64,000 bases of DNA from assembly GCF_026340095.1 (NCBI RefSeq), contig NZ_JAPEPO010000001.1:7212501-7276500 (forward strand), written 5' to 3'. The notes beneath the pieces were generated by a model. It saw only the letters and a list, made by a program, of their open reading frames with translations, did no database searches and was not told where the DNA came from. Positions within the stretch are counted from its first letter, which is position 1. The number at the start of each line of letters is the position of its first letter. This document shows, piece after piece, positions 63,962 to 64,000 of the stretch. The position numbers were made by a program, and so were the translations under genes. The stretch comes from Streptomyces sp. NBC_01446 (GTDB taxonomy: Bacteria > Actinomycetota > Actinomycetes > Streptomycetales > Streptomycetaceae).

Positions 63962-64000
63962 GGTGCCTGCGTACGGTCCGGGTCCGCTAGAGGACCGGCG

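Noticed and set aside
63987..64000. Possible C-terminus (PVL, stop) of a minus-strand gene at the right edge
   Set aside because: Only three codons are visible; position after a terminator is suggestive but not enough.

Overview
The window has the base composition, GTG starts, GGAGG-type ribosome sites and gene content of a Streptomyces chromosome: a SARP regulator, monomeric isocitrate dehydrogenase, many TetR regulators, the DUF6153/DUF305 pair, bacterial nitric oxide synthase and a rare TTA codon. It looks like an accessory or arm region made of small catabolic, transport and regulator modules. I saw no CRISPR array, prophage, antibiotic gene cluster, rRNA or tRNA.

Layout. 1-4.4 kb: a Dpp/Opp-type peptide ABC importer (permease end, permease, two ATPases, lipoprotein). 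4.4-5.06 kb: debris with an IS256-type transposase relic and an acetyltransferase relic. 5.06-8.7 kb: a secreted amidohydrolase with a discoidin domain, then a tnpA-less TnpB element whose right end touches a tetR gene. 9.6-11.3 kb: a flavin amine oxidase. 11.6-17.9 kb: a leftward sugar-acid operon (MFS transporter, zinc dehydrogenase, fructuronate-reductase-like enzyme, mannonate dehydratase) with a divergent GntR regulator and a perfect 27-bp palindrome between them. 18-21.4 kb: two redox enzymes and an AraC regulator. 21.5-23.2 kb: TetR and FMN reductase. 23.4-25.4 kb: DUF6153, DUF305 and STAS proteins. 25.4-31.1 kb: TetR and a PaoABC-like molybdenum hydroxylase with XdhC. 31.2-36.9 kb: a large SARP regulator divergent from an MFS exporter and an old yellow enzyme. 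37-39.3 kb: cold-shock protein and DEAD-box helicase. 39.3-42.9 kb: etfBA divergent from a TetR regulator, then an OB-fold protein and a dead 3-hydroxyacyl-CoA dehydrogenase. 42.9-45.7 kb: arginine deiminase and its antiporter. 45.8-53.2 kb: baeRF-like protein, lipoprotein, hydroxyaspartate/threonine dehydratase with a DauR-like regulator, HAD phosphatase with Lrp, isocitrate dehydrogenase. 53.4-59.1 kb: LLM oxidoreductase and a leftward GMC oxidase/APC permease/aldehyde dehydrogenase operon. 59.4-64 kb: FUSC membrane protein, nitric oxide synthase, lactonase.

The modules mostly read as regulator-plus-operon units, and many carry an identifiable inverted repeat in the divergent promoter. The strongest is the etf module: the same 14-bp sequence forms the promoter spacer of the etf operon and recurs unchanged in front of the OB-fold gene, defining a small local regulon that has partly decayed. 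No clearly undescribed multi-gene system stands out. The items most worth testing are the solitary TnpB and its predicted guide, the SARP direct repeats, the etf regulon and the folded leaders upstream of the helicase and FUSC genes.
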